From: Pithys albifrons albifrons | Taxonomy: Eukaryota; Chordata; Aves; Passeriformes; Thamnophilidae | Length of the DNA: 64,000 bases | Reading direction: 5' to 3' | Assembly: GCF_047495875.1 (NCBI RefSeq) | Contig: NC_092459.1 | Coordinates: 96,319,560-96,383,559 of the forward strand | In this document: positions 49,801-61,393 of the stretch, in pieces | How the letters are laid out: the number at the start of each line of letters is the position of its first letter | Position numbering within the stretch: position 1 is the first letter of the stretch | Program-made: the position numbers and the translations under genes | Notes under the pieces: model-generated | What the model was told of the DNA's origin: nothing | The model's database searches: none | The model's input: only the letters and a program-made list of their open reading frames with translations

Positions 49801-52800
49801 TGTACTGCAACTTTCTGTTTCTTAAAATTCTACCTGCTACAAGAGTAAAGTTCAACAGTGGCTTATGTGAGTACATAGTACAGATGGGCACATTTTATTA
49901 CTATCAGGAATTTGAAATTCCTGGTTTCTACTCCCTTTCTGACTTCGCTTTGGAATTGCTTATTTTGAAAACCAGAGTCTTTGTCTGCTATTTAAGTAGG
50001 AAAAAAACCCCAATAATCTGGATTAACATATTAAGACTGGAAGGTATGACATAGCACATGACAGCATCTTCCTGTGCAGTCTTGCTTCTGTCTGAAAATC
50101 TCAGAGTTAATATGGAAGAAAAACTCAAGTTTTTTTGTTCCACTATTTGCAGTGTGTTAAAGCAATGATTGTTCAATAAAAGTAAAACTTAAAAAATTAA
50201 GGGGCTAGAGGGGCATCAAATTGAGACACAGCGGAGTAAAATAAAAAAAAAAAAAGTGAAATGTCAGTGTGGTGGAATTGTTTCCTATTAGTATTGTCGC
50301 ATTGCTTTGAAAGTTGGAAAGGAAAAAAGGGGGAGATACATTCTCTGCATACATTATGGTTTCCGGAGGTGGCAGGAAAAAACATTTCAAATGGCCTTGC
50401 CAGGAAGAGATTTTACAAATGGCCTTTATGGAGATTCATGATTCCAACCACAGAATTCCCCTCAGGAAAAAACGCTTGCATTTTATAGAAAGTATCAGAG
50501 CAGACAAACATTTGCCCCAACATTTTCCAGAGTACTGAGAATATTGCAGGAGTCAGTTGAAATTCTGGTGGAAGTAATGCTGTAAAAATTCCAAGCCTTT
50601 ACATTTTTAAATGGGTATCTCTGTATTTACATAACATTATTTTAACAAATCTTTTTAAAATGTCTTTTCCTTTGTTTGTAGATAACCTTTCCCTGTTATT
50701 CCAAGGATACCACTATCCAAGAATTGTGCACACATGAGAATCAGAAAGTAAAACTGAGCAGAAACCCACCAAAATTAATTAGACCTGATGGTAAGGTTAA
50801 GTGAGGAGCAAAATAGGGAATAAATTTTTTAAATTATTTAATTTTTCAACAGAAGCCTCTAGTCCTTCGATTGAATTATATGGATAGATGTTTACAGTAT
50901 GTAAAAATATCGGATTTGGTGAAACATCCCAAGATTAAAAGATGCACACTACTTTCTGAACCCTCTAATGTTCACTTCTTTCCCCTTAACACAGAAAGGA
51001 CAGATATTCCTGTATATAGTCTTTATAAAGATCTTAAGATAATATATGGTTTTCCCAGCTAAAGCATGAAAACAACACCAGATTAGTTTTTTACAAGTGC
51101 ACATATTTGTGTTTCTTCATGAAGTAATAGAAAAGAAAATGAAACACAAGGAGTTAGCAGGTATGGATGAAGTTCTGGGGCTACAAATGCAAAAAATCTA
51201 CCACTTCAATTTAAAGTATTCTCCTAAACATGCTTAACACTTCATGTAACTGATTTGTCCATGAGCTCATCCATCGTGCCACCTTCCCAACCTGCATTCT
51301 GCCCAGAGCACTGCAGGGACAGGTTCTCCTGCTTGTGGGCTCTGCACCTGGAGGCAGTACTTGAGAGCAATTAATGCCAAGTTTACTTCTGGTACCACTT
51401 CATTGATACTAATGATAGAAGCTTTCCATACAGAAGCATATTGGTTAGCCAGCATATTGACTGTTCTTTCATGCTTAGCAACAGGGGTGGATCAGAGCCA
51501 ATGCAGGAACTCCCAGGTGAAAAACATAACTGCCATGTGCTCAGTGTTTTCCAGACTTTTTGACTGTCCATAATGTTAAAAACAATTAATATTATGAGGT
51601 AAATTGATTTCACTTTAATAAAACACAATACTTTTTAAAACAAGTAGACTATATAGTCTGATTATAAAATACCCCTGCTCTAAAACAGAAACAGTGACAA
51701 TTTTCTTCTAATCCCATAGATAACGCTGTGCCTTTGGGAAATGGGTTAATAAATTCTGGTTTTCTAAACCAGGCAGAATGATTTACTGCAAATTTTCCCC
51801 ATTACAGTTACAGTAGATGTCTATCAAATTGCTTATGAGAACAAATGTATGGAAAATATCCAAGAGTAATGCTTTGTTCTTATTAAATTACATGAATATT
51901 TATGTAATTTTAGCCAGACTAAATGAACAAAACAAAACAAAGAGAAAAAAGGTCAACAATTGTTGTCAAAAGAATTGTTGTTTTTCACAAGAAACAACTC
52001 CCTCCTGTTAAAAGTGCTTTTATATGAGAGATCTCAGTCTGAGGAGAATATTTTTTTCAAATTGTAATGGCAACTGCTGTGAAGAAAACCGCACAGTGTA
52101 CAAGGGTATGTTAATACAAGTAATTGGGCGACATAATTACATAAACATTACTTAAAAGAGGAAATAAAGCATAAAATTTCCTCATAAATGATTTTTATAC
52201 AGATTTTTAAGAGATGCAGAATTTATGAGGAGGAAAAAAAAGTTTTAAGTCAGTGATTCCTGGCAAGCACAGTCTATTTGAATAGGCATATGTCTACCCT
52301 CCTTCTGAATGCAGATCTTGATGGGAATATTAACCATGTGCTATACTAAACACATGCATATTTTATTTTTCTAGGGGCCATGAAAAGAGTATTTACCAAA
52401 CAGGTCTTCTCACTCAATGCACTGCAAATTTAGTGTATCTCTGAAGTCTGTACATTTTGTCAGAGCTACTTTTAAGGGCAGGAAGAGCAAACAGTTTACT
52501 TCCATTGACTTTGTATTTTTCCTGAAATACTGTGTTCCTCTCCAAGTTTTCAGCTTTATCTCCCAAAGTTCTCTTCTCCCCATTAAAACACATACATTGG
52601 ACTCATTCTTTCTTCCTTTTTTCTTTTGGACACACTGCTGTATATTCTTATGGACTGTGACATCCAGTTTAAAAGACAGTAAGACTAAAACGAGAGTAGA
52701 ATTTATCAAGTAAAAGGATGAGAGGTTATGTTTAAAATAACTTAATGAAACAAACCCACAAACAGAAACCTAGAAGAATATTTCAAGATATTTATAACTA

Positions 52801-52939
52801 GTAGCCTCAAACCAAACAAATGTGTATAATCCTCTTCCAAGGACAGTTTTTGAGCAACTTGGCCAGGAAGTGTACCTACAATTCAATCGAAAATGGTGTT
52901 CATGATTTCCAAGCATCCAAGCCTCTTCTCACCATCATA
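40827..52939 (-). other. ESRRG: ESRRG upstream intron, 40.8-52.9 kb segment
   Basis: Intron immediately 5' of the 111-nt exon in transcript sense. I looked for the second-zinc-finger exon (Cys-rich, followed by a split Gly codon) and did not find it. The stretch 48,170-48,560 looks like an old L2-like repeat. The remainder is AT-rich unique DNA without genes; short opposing open frames such as those near 48.7, 49.2 and 52.4 kb look like chance. Confidence 0.75.
48170..48560. mobile_element. Probable relic of an ancient L2/L3-like LINE
   Basis: A run of phrases in order resembles a repeat family seen across amniotes: GAAGGTCAAAAGCAGGCC, TTCTGGACCATTTGCTGG, GCATTATAATAATCGGACTG, AGCATGAACAAGATCTC, CACAATATTTCAGT and GGCTTGGATGATGTGGGATT. 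In that family one finds 'ttctggaccagctgaag', 'gcattgcagtaatccag' and 'agcatggacaagg' in the same order. The copy is heavily mutated and its direction relative to the LINE was not resolved. Confidence 0.45.
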
Positions 52940-53153
52940 AAGGTTCTTCACCCAGAGGGGGGTTGGGCATGGAACAGGCTCTCAAGGGAAGTAGAAACAG
53001 CACAAAGCCTGAGAGTTCAAGGAGTGTTTGGACAATACTCTCAGGCACATGGGGGGATTCTTGGGATGTCCTTAGCAGGGACAGGAGCTGGACTCCAGTG
53101 ATCTTTGTGGATCCCTTTCAACTCAGAAAATTCTGTGATTCCATGACTCTATG
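52940..53153 (+). mobile_element. CR1 LINE, 5'-truncated 3' end
   Basis: Typical avian CR1 3' sequence in order: TTCACCCAGAGGGGGGTTGG, GGAACAGGCTCTCAAGGGAA, GTTCAAGGAGTGTTTGGACA, CTCTCAGGCACATGG, GATCCCTTTCAACTCAG. It ends in three 8-bp tail units ATTCTGTG, ATTCCATG and ACTCTATG at 53,130-53,153. Only about 214 bp remain, all 3' of the reverse transcriptase, so the copy is non-autonomous and dead. It lies antisense to ESRRG. The open frames crossing it are artefacts. The subfamily was not assigned; the tail units are diverged from the ATTCTATG consensus, so the insertion is not recent. Confidence 0.93.
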
Positions 53154-54355
53154 GTATTAGTTCACCATAAAATTCAGTAATAATTGAATTATATTGTACC
53201 TTTATCAGAAATACAAAATTTCTTGCAGAAAAAGCCTTGGGCATACTCTGAAGCACCTTTTCCAATGTATCTTTCCACTGAGTATGTGACCTTTCACCTG
53301 ACATATTTGAAGAGGGAAATTTTTTAGTGCTTTTTTTTTCCCTTTCTGATTTAAACATTAAAAACTTTTAATTACTAAGGATACTGTTCTTTTGCCTTCA
53401 GAAGCGACCATTTCAATTAATGTTTTCCTAACATTCTGCTATTTTATATTCATTTCCTGGTTGATTTTTTTAATATGCTTTTCCTGTCTATATATTCAAA
53501 GTATACAGGGCAGTTCACAGAAGACTTTGCTTTAAACATTTATATGTATTTGTTATGATATAAAGACAATAAAATTATTAGGTCAAGGGAGGACAATCAC
53601 AACCTAAAATATTCATGTGAAGTGGAAAGAAATCACATGAAAATTATTGATACTATTGCCAAGAGTATCAGAAATGCTCCTAGCAAAATCATCATTTAGT
53701 TTTAAGGCTTCTTTCATTTCTTTGAGAGCCACATTATGAAACTATAACCTATATCTGCAGGAAAGACACACAGGGTATATTTTTATTACTAATCCACTCT
53801 TCTTGATCTGACAAAGAAAGCACCAAGAAACAGATGTACAAGTTCTAATTTAACTGGATACAAAGGGTTGTCAAATTGTTCCTAAGTACAGATTAGTTGT
53901 CTGGGTTCTCTGAGTTCTCCATGAAAAAATGTAAACGCTGTCACCTCTGTGATCAGGAAAACAGGCACAGGCTTAAAGGAAGAGGAGATGACAAGATCCA
54001 TAATGTGCTGCAGTGAGTACACTTTCCTTTCTCTGTCAGGAACTCTTGAGAGAACCATCACTGAAGGCTGCATGTGCTTTGCACAACACAGTGTAACTCA
54101 AACCAATGATGCTGCATTGCTTAATGGTTAACAAAAGCTGAGAGTCAAAAGTCCCTTCTCATTCTTTTATCCTGCCTTCACAGGCAATGCTTCAATGCAA
54201 ATACTGAAAACAAAACAAGAAGTAAAGGTCTGGAGAGACACTGGCAAATAAAGTCTCTGTGTGGTTCAGTTTTCCACACTCAGACTTTGCCCATTACTAC
54301 ATCTCCACATTACTGTTGTAAGATCCAAAATTATGCCCAGGACTGTTAGTTAAGC

Positions 54356-54369
54356 AAAAAAAAAAAAAA
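54356..54369 (+). repeat. A14 homopolymer
   Basis: Fourteen A in a row then TCTG. A pyrimidine-rich stretch follows. No retroposon body was recognised. Confidence 0.95.
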
Positions 54370-56284
54370 TCTGTTTCTTCCTCCTTTTCCTTTCCCTCTC
54401 TGATCATACAACCTTCTCTTTGCACCAGAACCTCCCTCTGCAATGTGTTTGCTCCTGAAGGTATTTTGATCCTGAGGTAAAATTTCAATCAATTTCTAGA
54501 CATTCAACGTTTTTTCCACTAAATATATTCAAAAGAATAACATGCAAACATACAAAGAGTAATAATATTTTGCCTGCATTTTCAAAGGAAACTGATTCAA
54601 ACATTCTTCCTTGAAACCTTAACTTAGTTAACCTGCTGAAAAGAAAGGAACTGAACATTGAAGAACACGCCTCTAATCATGCTTATATTCAGCAAAATTG
54701 TGCAGCAGTTACACGAAACACGTTTGTTTCCTGGGAACAGTCAGCCATGTATCATTTACTGGAGAAAACCAAAACAGATGGCACTGAGGATGGATCCTAT
54801 GAGGAAGGTCTTTGGGATTGAAGATGGGACTTTTCTAAAACAGTGATCTCAATGGTCTTAACAAATCTAGTATTTTCTGAATCTGTTTCTTAAGGTGTTA
54901 CATGCTTCCCATTTGCTGACATGTGAGATTTATGTGAAGACTGTACACCCTGGCAATGCTCAGGAGCATTTGTTTCTTGAATTGAGGCAGGTTTTAGAAA
55001 CTGCAAAACAATTCATTTTTTACTGCCTTTTCTCTGTTTTACAGCGTTATTTTCCACTTGTCATGCCACAGTGTCAGAGATGGTGTGGTATGGTGGATTG
55101 ATACCTCTTTATTACTCTCTTCAGCTTGTGCCTCTCCTTTTAGATTGCTCTGTGATCATCTTTTCAAACTATCCACGAAGAGTGGAAATGTAGTAAATGT
55201 CTCTGCTTTGTCCCCAATTGTCTGTTGGTCTCTCAATGATGGTACTTACATTTTCTTGAAATTAGGGTAACTTGCAGTTAAGAACTAGATCAATAAGAAA
55301 TTTGGCCAGATGTCCTAAACATCAACCCAGCAGAGTTTTAGTAGTAACTGTACCTTTAAATTAAGATTATGAGCAAAAAAGGGAAAAAAGAGAATGTACT
55401 GCAAAATTTAAATTGACAATCTTATCTTTGTCCAGCCCTTTTCACATTCAGAGTGAATTTTAGTATAACTTCCACAGAGCAAAGATTATTCCAATTCCAT
55501 ATAAAAGAATTCCTAAACCTCAAATAAAGGCAGAGCCGGAGTTCTATGATTTTGATTGGTACCTTCCCTACATCTAAAACAGTGTAGTCCATTTTTTTAT
55601 TCAAAATCATTTCCACAAAAGAGTATCAAAATAAAGTTTTAAATCCTCTACATGGAGTTCTTAATTTTTAAAACTATCTAATTAAAAGATGAGGAAATTC
55701 TTCTCCTAGTTACATAAATATGTAAGATAGGGTAGAAAAACCTTTTCATATGAATGTTCTTTAATTGTCTCATTCTATCGATTCTACTCTGAGGAATGGA
55801 TTTTCATCTTTCATAATAAACACCAAAAAATGCTCTCTATACTTTAGATTTCTTAAACCATGTTAGTGCATGGTACCAGTAAGGTATACAATCAAAACTC
55901 CATGGAGTTGGCAACTGTCACGGTGAACTAAACAGACTGGGATTTCAAGTACTGGACACTATACTTAACATCCGAAGAAGCTCTTTAATCTTGTTTAAGA
56001 AAGAGAGGGCGTAATTTATCTAGAGACAATCCTCCTTTGGCAGCATGTGCAGAAGAAAGGAAGGCTCAGTGTGCTGAGCTTTAAAAAGGAATTGAAAATA
56101 GAAGTTTCTATCATGAACATACTTCACAACATCAAAACCCAAACAAATATATCAACGCTCACATGTCATGAGTAATGAAATAAATGGCGATACAGAAAAG
56201 TACAATGCCAAACTGGTTAATGCATATAATTTGATTTTAAGAAGTGTAAAACTATATGAGTTTAAAAATTAGGACAGAAAACGT

Positions 56285-56420
56285 ATCTTATTACATGCAA
56301 TTGCAACACAGTCAATCCCGCCAATGGCAAAGATCAATGGCGAGGCTACTAATTCCTCCACTGAGAATAGCTAGGGCGAGACAAAGAATTCCTTCATGTC
56401 CGTTTCATTCATCAGTAGAT
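56285..56420. promoter_or_regulatory. Candidate conserved non-coding element
   Basis: Unique sequence with AATCCCGCCAATGGCAAAGA and ATCAATGGCGAGG (two near-direct CAATGGC words), CTACTAATTCC and AGGGCGAGAC. Five CpGs against a CpG-poor background. An 84-codon open frame crosses it without recognisable similarity. Confidence 0.27.
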
Positions 56421-58914
56421 ACCACAAAAAAAGTGGATTATTTAGTGCTAGTTTCAACTTACATTATTAATGTGAGGAACCAGACTAAACACTGTGTTGC
56501 AACAAAGTAAGCACAGTGAAGGAACAAAACTATTGTAAAGGTGCAAGAACCTCATATAAAAAGGTCAGCTGGTTGTGGTTCTCCCTCCCTTTCAGTTTTG
56601 ATGTACAACTGTTGACAAAAGATCAAAAATTTAATTTGGATGTAGGACCAATAAATAGTTGGGCTTTTTTTATCCACTCAAATATGGGATCCTGACATGG
56701 CCCAGGAAAAAACTGCTAGCTCTATCTTTCAAAAGGAAGTTTTCCATCACACTTTATTCTTCATTATAGAGCAGTTTACCTGAGGAATCACTTAAAGATC
56801 AGTGCCATGCTCCACTGCATCAAGATGTTATTAAAATCAGGTGATTTTATACAGTTTTCTTGTTGAACAACCACCTGCAATCCTTACTCAAGAAAAAATT
56901 GTGACTGAAACTCCCAAGCCATTGAAAGCCCAACTGCAGACTTATTCCAGCATAATATTCAACATACCCTCCTAACTAATGTGAGCAGTATTAGTGCCAT
57001 CTATCTTTCTTTTACATTGTTTTTTACTCAGTTACTTCTCCAGCAAAAGGCACTCTGTTTTATTGTTAATTGTGATAAAAAAAAGAAATGAGCCAAATCA
57101 ATTACAGTCCTCTGTCAATCTGTATGGTTGAGGCATAACTTTTACTGTTTTAATTAAATGAAGAAATGGGTCTATTGTTTAAAGGCTTTAAAGAAGGCAA
57201 TTCAGAACTTCAAGAAAAGCCTTTTTGTTTTTACTGGGGGGCAGAGATATCTATAAAAGCAATACAGGTCTCTATCTGATTTTCATAGCAGCCATGAAAT
57301 TTATAAGAACCACAGAAACAAGTAGCTATCCATTTCTTTTAGCTGAAGTACCACTAATTCTATTCTAATGGGTTCAGACTGGGAAGACATTGTTACCTAC
57401 AAAATGTTGCCATGACTTTAATCCTAGATTAGCAAGAATACACAACCTCTAATGAAAAAGGAAATGTAACAAATAATCAGGAAGAATTCTGAAGTAAGAA
57501 CAACAACAAACTATATAGGTTGTCAATGACAGGGGAAAATTACTGAAATGAAACTGTTTATTATCAATATAAAGCCAATCTTTCATATCACAACAGTAAA
57601 TTCCAGTCCTACTTCCATGAAGTTGGCAGAAGTTTTGCCACTGCATTCAGCTGGAAGAAAAGGAGTCCATCAAGCCAAATTCAGATCAGTTTGGTTCACA
57701 CAGGCAAAATAAATACAGAAAAAGCAAAACAAAGACTTATGCCCATGTTAAAACTCTTTAGGTCCTCAAAACAGTATTAACACAGCATCTTGAAGTCACA
57801 TGAGTAACATAAAAGGGTAAGACAAGCCTCAGGTACAGACTGTATTTATAAGCCGCAATGAGCAGTTGTTGCGTGAAGCGGCTTTTGGGGAAACCTTCCA
57901 ATATTGCTGGATGTGAGCACACACAGCTACAAAGGTCCACTCAAGCGACAAGTCCTAGTGTTGGTCCTAGTGAACAGGAGCTCAAGGTGGGATACTCAAC
58001 ACTTGGAGAACACAGGCCCATGCAGCACTACTGCCTGCTGTGCTAAATGGGATGTTCCATACATTCTTGGCAACACCTTGGGATGAGATTTGGGAAATTC
58101 ACACTCTTGCTCACTATAAGGTAAGAAGGCATCAGTGGGCATAATTGCTGCTTGCATAGTACATGTCACACATTACAGTCCCAATCTATAGAAAGAGAAG
58201 TGAATGACAAAAATTATGCTAACTTTGATGGGCTTTAGTGATCAGTTATTGTTTGTACAAAGTCTTTTTAACCATGACAAACAAAACTTGTGAAAACAAT
58301 GTAGAGATCCTTTGTGGAAATTGATAGAAAAGCTCACCTTGAATGCAAAGGAAGTACCTCAACGGAGGAAGCTGAAAAAATCAAGTGTTGTACTGTCATG
58401 GCTAATTATATTTTTTATAAATTATATATATAAAATACTAAAATATTATCTTAACACACCTATACATTTAGCATCTGTATTATATGAAAAATTATCTTGA
58501 AATATATGAATTTCAACAACAGAAATAATTGTTGTAAAGGGGATTTGACATATATGTGAAACTGGATAAAGGGATTTTCAATCAAAATCTGTCTCCTCAT
58601 ACACTCTATAGTAGAGTGTTGCCACAACAGGGAATGCTGAGTAATTATGAAACTACTTAATGACTCATCTTTACTTTTCCTTTTTCTGATTCACTCTTTT
58701 TTGTGACCAGCAGAGGCTGTAGATTGTACAGACAGTACTCTGCTTACACAGTCCTCTTTTTCACTCCAAATATCCCTCGGCCAGAGAGATCACCAAAGAA
58801 GCCAGCCTAAGAACAACATAAAACATTATTACTCTTCTGGTTTTCCCTAAATGCTCTAGGTAGCCATCACTTTATCCCACGTACACTACGTTCCATTACT
58901 GCCCAACCTAATAA

Positions 58915-59130
58915 AGGCTTCTGTCACAGCGATAGCTTTTCATCTTCAGAGCTCTTTTCTCCTCTCCTGATAAGGCTGCCAACTCTACTCTCTGTAAATG
59001 AGCTCATGCGAACACTTTATTTTCAGCTTGTGGAAACAAAAAGGGCCACTGCTCAGCTTCAGAGCTTGAGGGGGCGGTTTGCTATCTTCAAAGCATGACC
59101 ACGGCGTTTGAAAGGGATTAAAATTAAATT
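58915..59130. promoter_or_regulatory. Candidate conserved non-coding element
   Basis: Unique sequence with AAATGAGCTCATGCGAAC, GGGGGCGGTTTGC, CCACGGCGTTTG and GATTAAAATTAAATTGG. CpGs cluster with GC-box-like and homeodomain-like sites. Texture only. Confidence 0.28.
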
Positions 59131-61337
59131 GGTAAGCTTAGCTTGAAATAAGGAACTTGAAGCAGCACTATTGCACTCACAAACCCTGCTTTTCTTTAAA
59201 AGCTTCGGAAGTCCCTTAAAAATGGTCACTTTAACTCATTTTTATTTGTGTACTCTTAAACATTTGGTAACTGCTTAGATAAGACTGCTAGCCAGTACCC
59301 CGTGTTACTATCAATAGCCACACACAGCCGAGCATCTCACTTACAGGACAGATGGTTATCCCATCCCAGTGCACTCAGTTCAGAAACATGTGAATCACAG
59401 CTTCAGCCTCCTTATCCAAACAGCAAATAAATTAATTTTTTTTTCAATCAGTGGCATATGTTTGCATCTGTGCACAGAATGACTAAGGCCAAACCTCAAC
59501 TGACAGGTTTCATTCAGTGACATCCTAACTGTTTTGTGAATGTCCAGTTGCTGGCACTGTTTGCTGCACAATGAGGTGACATGAAAGAAAAAGTAACTTT
59601 CACAAGTACTTCCCCTGCTGTCAGATTTTAGAGATGAAATTCATTTCACCAGATAGCTACCTACTATCCAGTGGCTACAAAAGTTTGCTATATTTTTAAA
59701 AGTTTACACAAATTCTGTCCTTAGGAACAAAGCAAATTAACTGTCCCACCGCTTGAAATACTTTGCTTCTGTATCACCTGTAGTAGGCCAGGTGGAGAAC
59801 CAAGTGAGCAGTGGCTCAAGGCACAGGTATTCCCACCATCTAACACTGGGTTCAAAATCCACTTAAATAACAAATACTTGCTGGTGGGAGTAAGGAGTGA
59901 TCACTCTGCCAAAATTCTTGAAGAGTTTTAGATGTAGAGGTTTCCCTTGGTGCTCTCTGCATGGTGTCATTCTTCAAGGTGAATTCCAGTGTTTACTCTA
60001 ACAACCTTATTAGCACTGCTATTACTATCTCTAGATTCGTGTTCAGAGGACCAATACTGATGTCCAGTGCTGTCCCTCCTAAGTCTGGGGCAGTTTTAGA
60101 CAGCAAGTTTCTCATTGTTAAGGAGTTCTAATGACACAGTTTGAAAACAAGAGTCGGTAACACCAGAGGGAAGCAAAATAACCTTGTATGTAACAGCCTT
60201 GCCTTTTCTAACACTGTCGTAAGACAAAGACTGACAGTTATCCAGAAACTGCAAATGACAATTGGAAGGCAGAATCTCTGTGCCAAAATAAAAACATTTT
60301 TTCTCTTATATTTCTAATAAGATATGCAAAGCAACCTTACCTTTAAGAAACTTCTTGAAGAAAGAAAGGATTAGAAATGGCTGTGTTCAAAGATACAACA
60401 AAACATTGTAAGAAAATATGAAGGTAGCCTGGACTGAACACCAAAGAAAACACAGAAAGAAAGCTGTACTACACCACAAGTATTTTATCTTCATGAGCAT
60501 CAAATGCAGAAAAGTCCTGGAAACACTTTGATTAGGAAACAACTTTATGCACAAACCTTACTCATTTATGAGTTTAAGAGTCTTACATGGCTATGACTGT
60601 GGGAGGGACCACAACCCTGTGAACATTTTGCAGAATTGTGAGCTGAGTAGCCACTATTATAATCAAATCAAGCAGCAAAACTACAAGTCATGTAGAAACA
60701 ACAAATGTTTTCTCAACATGAACATCTTGAAACATGATATAAAATTTCAATGATTTAAGAAGTTCTGTAAATGTATCCTATAAGAAATACCATCTGCATT
60801 CTAAAATACACTACATATTGAAAACACTACCATTAAACCCAAAAGTGTGCATGCAGGTGAGATTTAAAAAGAAGTTCATCGCACAGCATTGGCATCATCC
60901 TGCCTCTGCTACATACAGCAGTTTACTGACTTCAAAGGTGCAGAAGTAAGTTACTGAGATTTAGCAGGCCCCCTTCATGCTCTCATAGCATCTACATAAT
61001 ACTACCATAAACACACTATTCTTAGTAATAAATATTAAGAATAGGGCCTCTCGCCTCAACACTAATCTGTTCCTATTAACAGGTAGGGTCTACAATGCAG
61101 GTTGGATACAGAAGCCATTAGTAGTAACTAATTGCAATTGACTAATTGTTGATAAGTGACTGATCTTAATCATGTGTAGGGACTTCAGGACCCTCTCTTA
61201 TTCCAGAAGACAGATACTTTGTTCACATAGCTCAAAACCAGCTAGCATTGTCCAAGAATATTTATAGCACCTAGCTGCTGTTTTGGATTAACATGCTATG
61301 CTCTATTCACTTGTGGCTGTTCCATCATTGTGATTCA

Positions 61338-61393
61338 TTACATCATGATGATGTAACTGAAAATGAAATTGTAAATCAAAATTGTAAATCAAT
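61338..61393. repeat. Perfect 9-bp inverted repeat plus 13-bp tandem duplication
   Basis: TTACATCAT, one G, ATGATGTAA (61,338-61,356) is a perfect palindrome with a 1-nt centre, resembling a bZIP dimer site. Twelve bases on, ATTGTAAATCAA plus one base is duplicated in tandem at 61,368-61,380 and 61,381-61,393 (one mismatch). Confidence 0.85.

Noticed and set aside
52820..53160. Two + strand open frames at the CR1
   Set aside because: They lie over the CR1 3' region, which is downstream of the LINE's reading frames.
59845..59870. GGGTTCAAAATCC resembling a tRNA T-loop
   Set aside because: No matching A-box, stems or anticodon arm around it.
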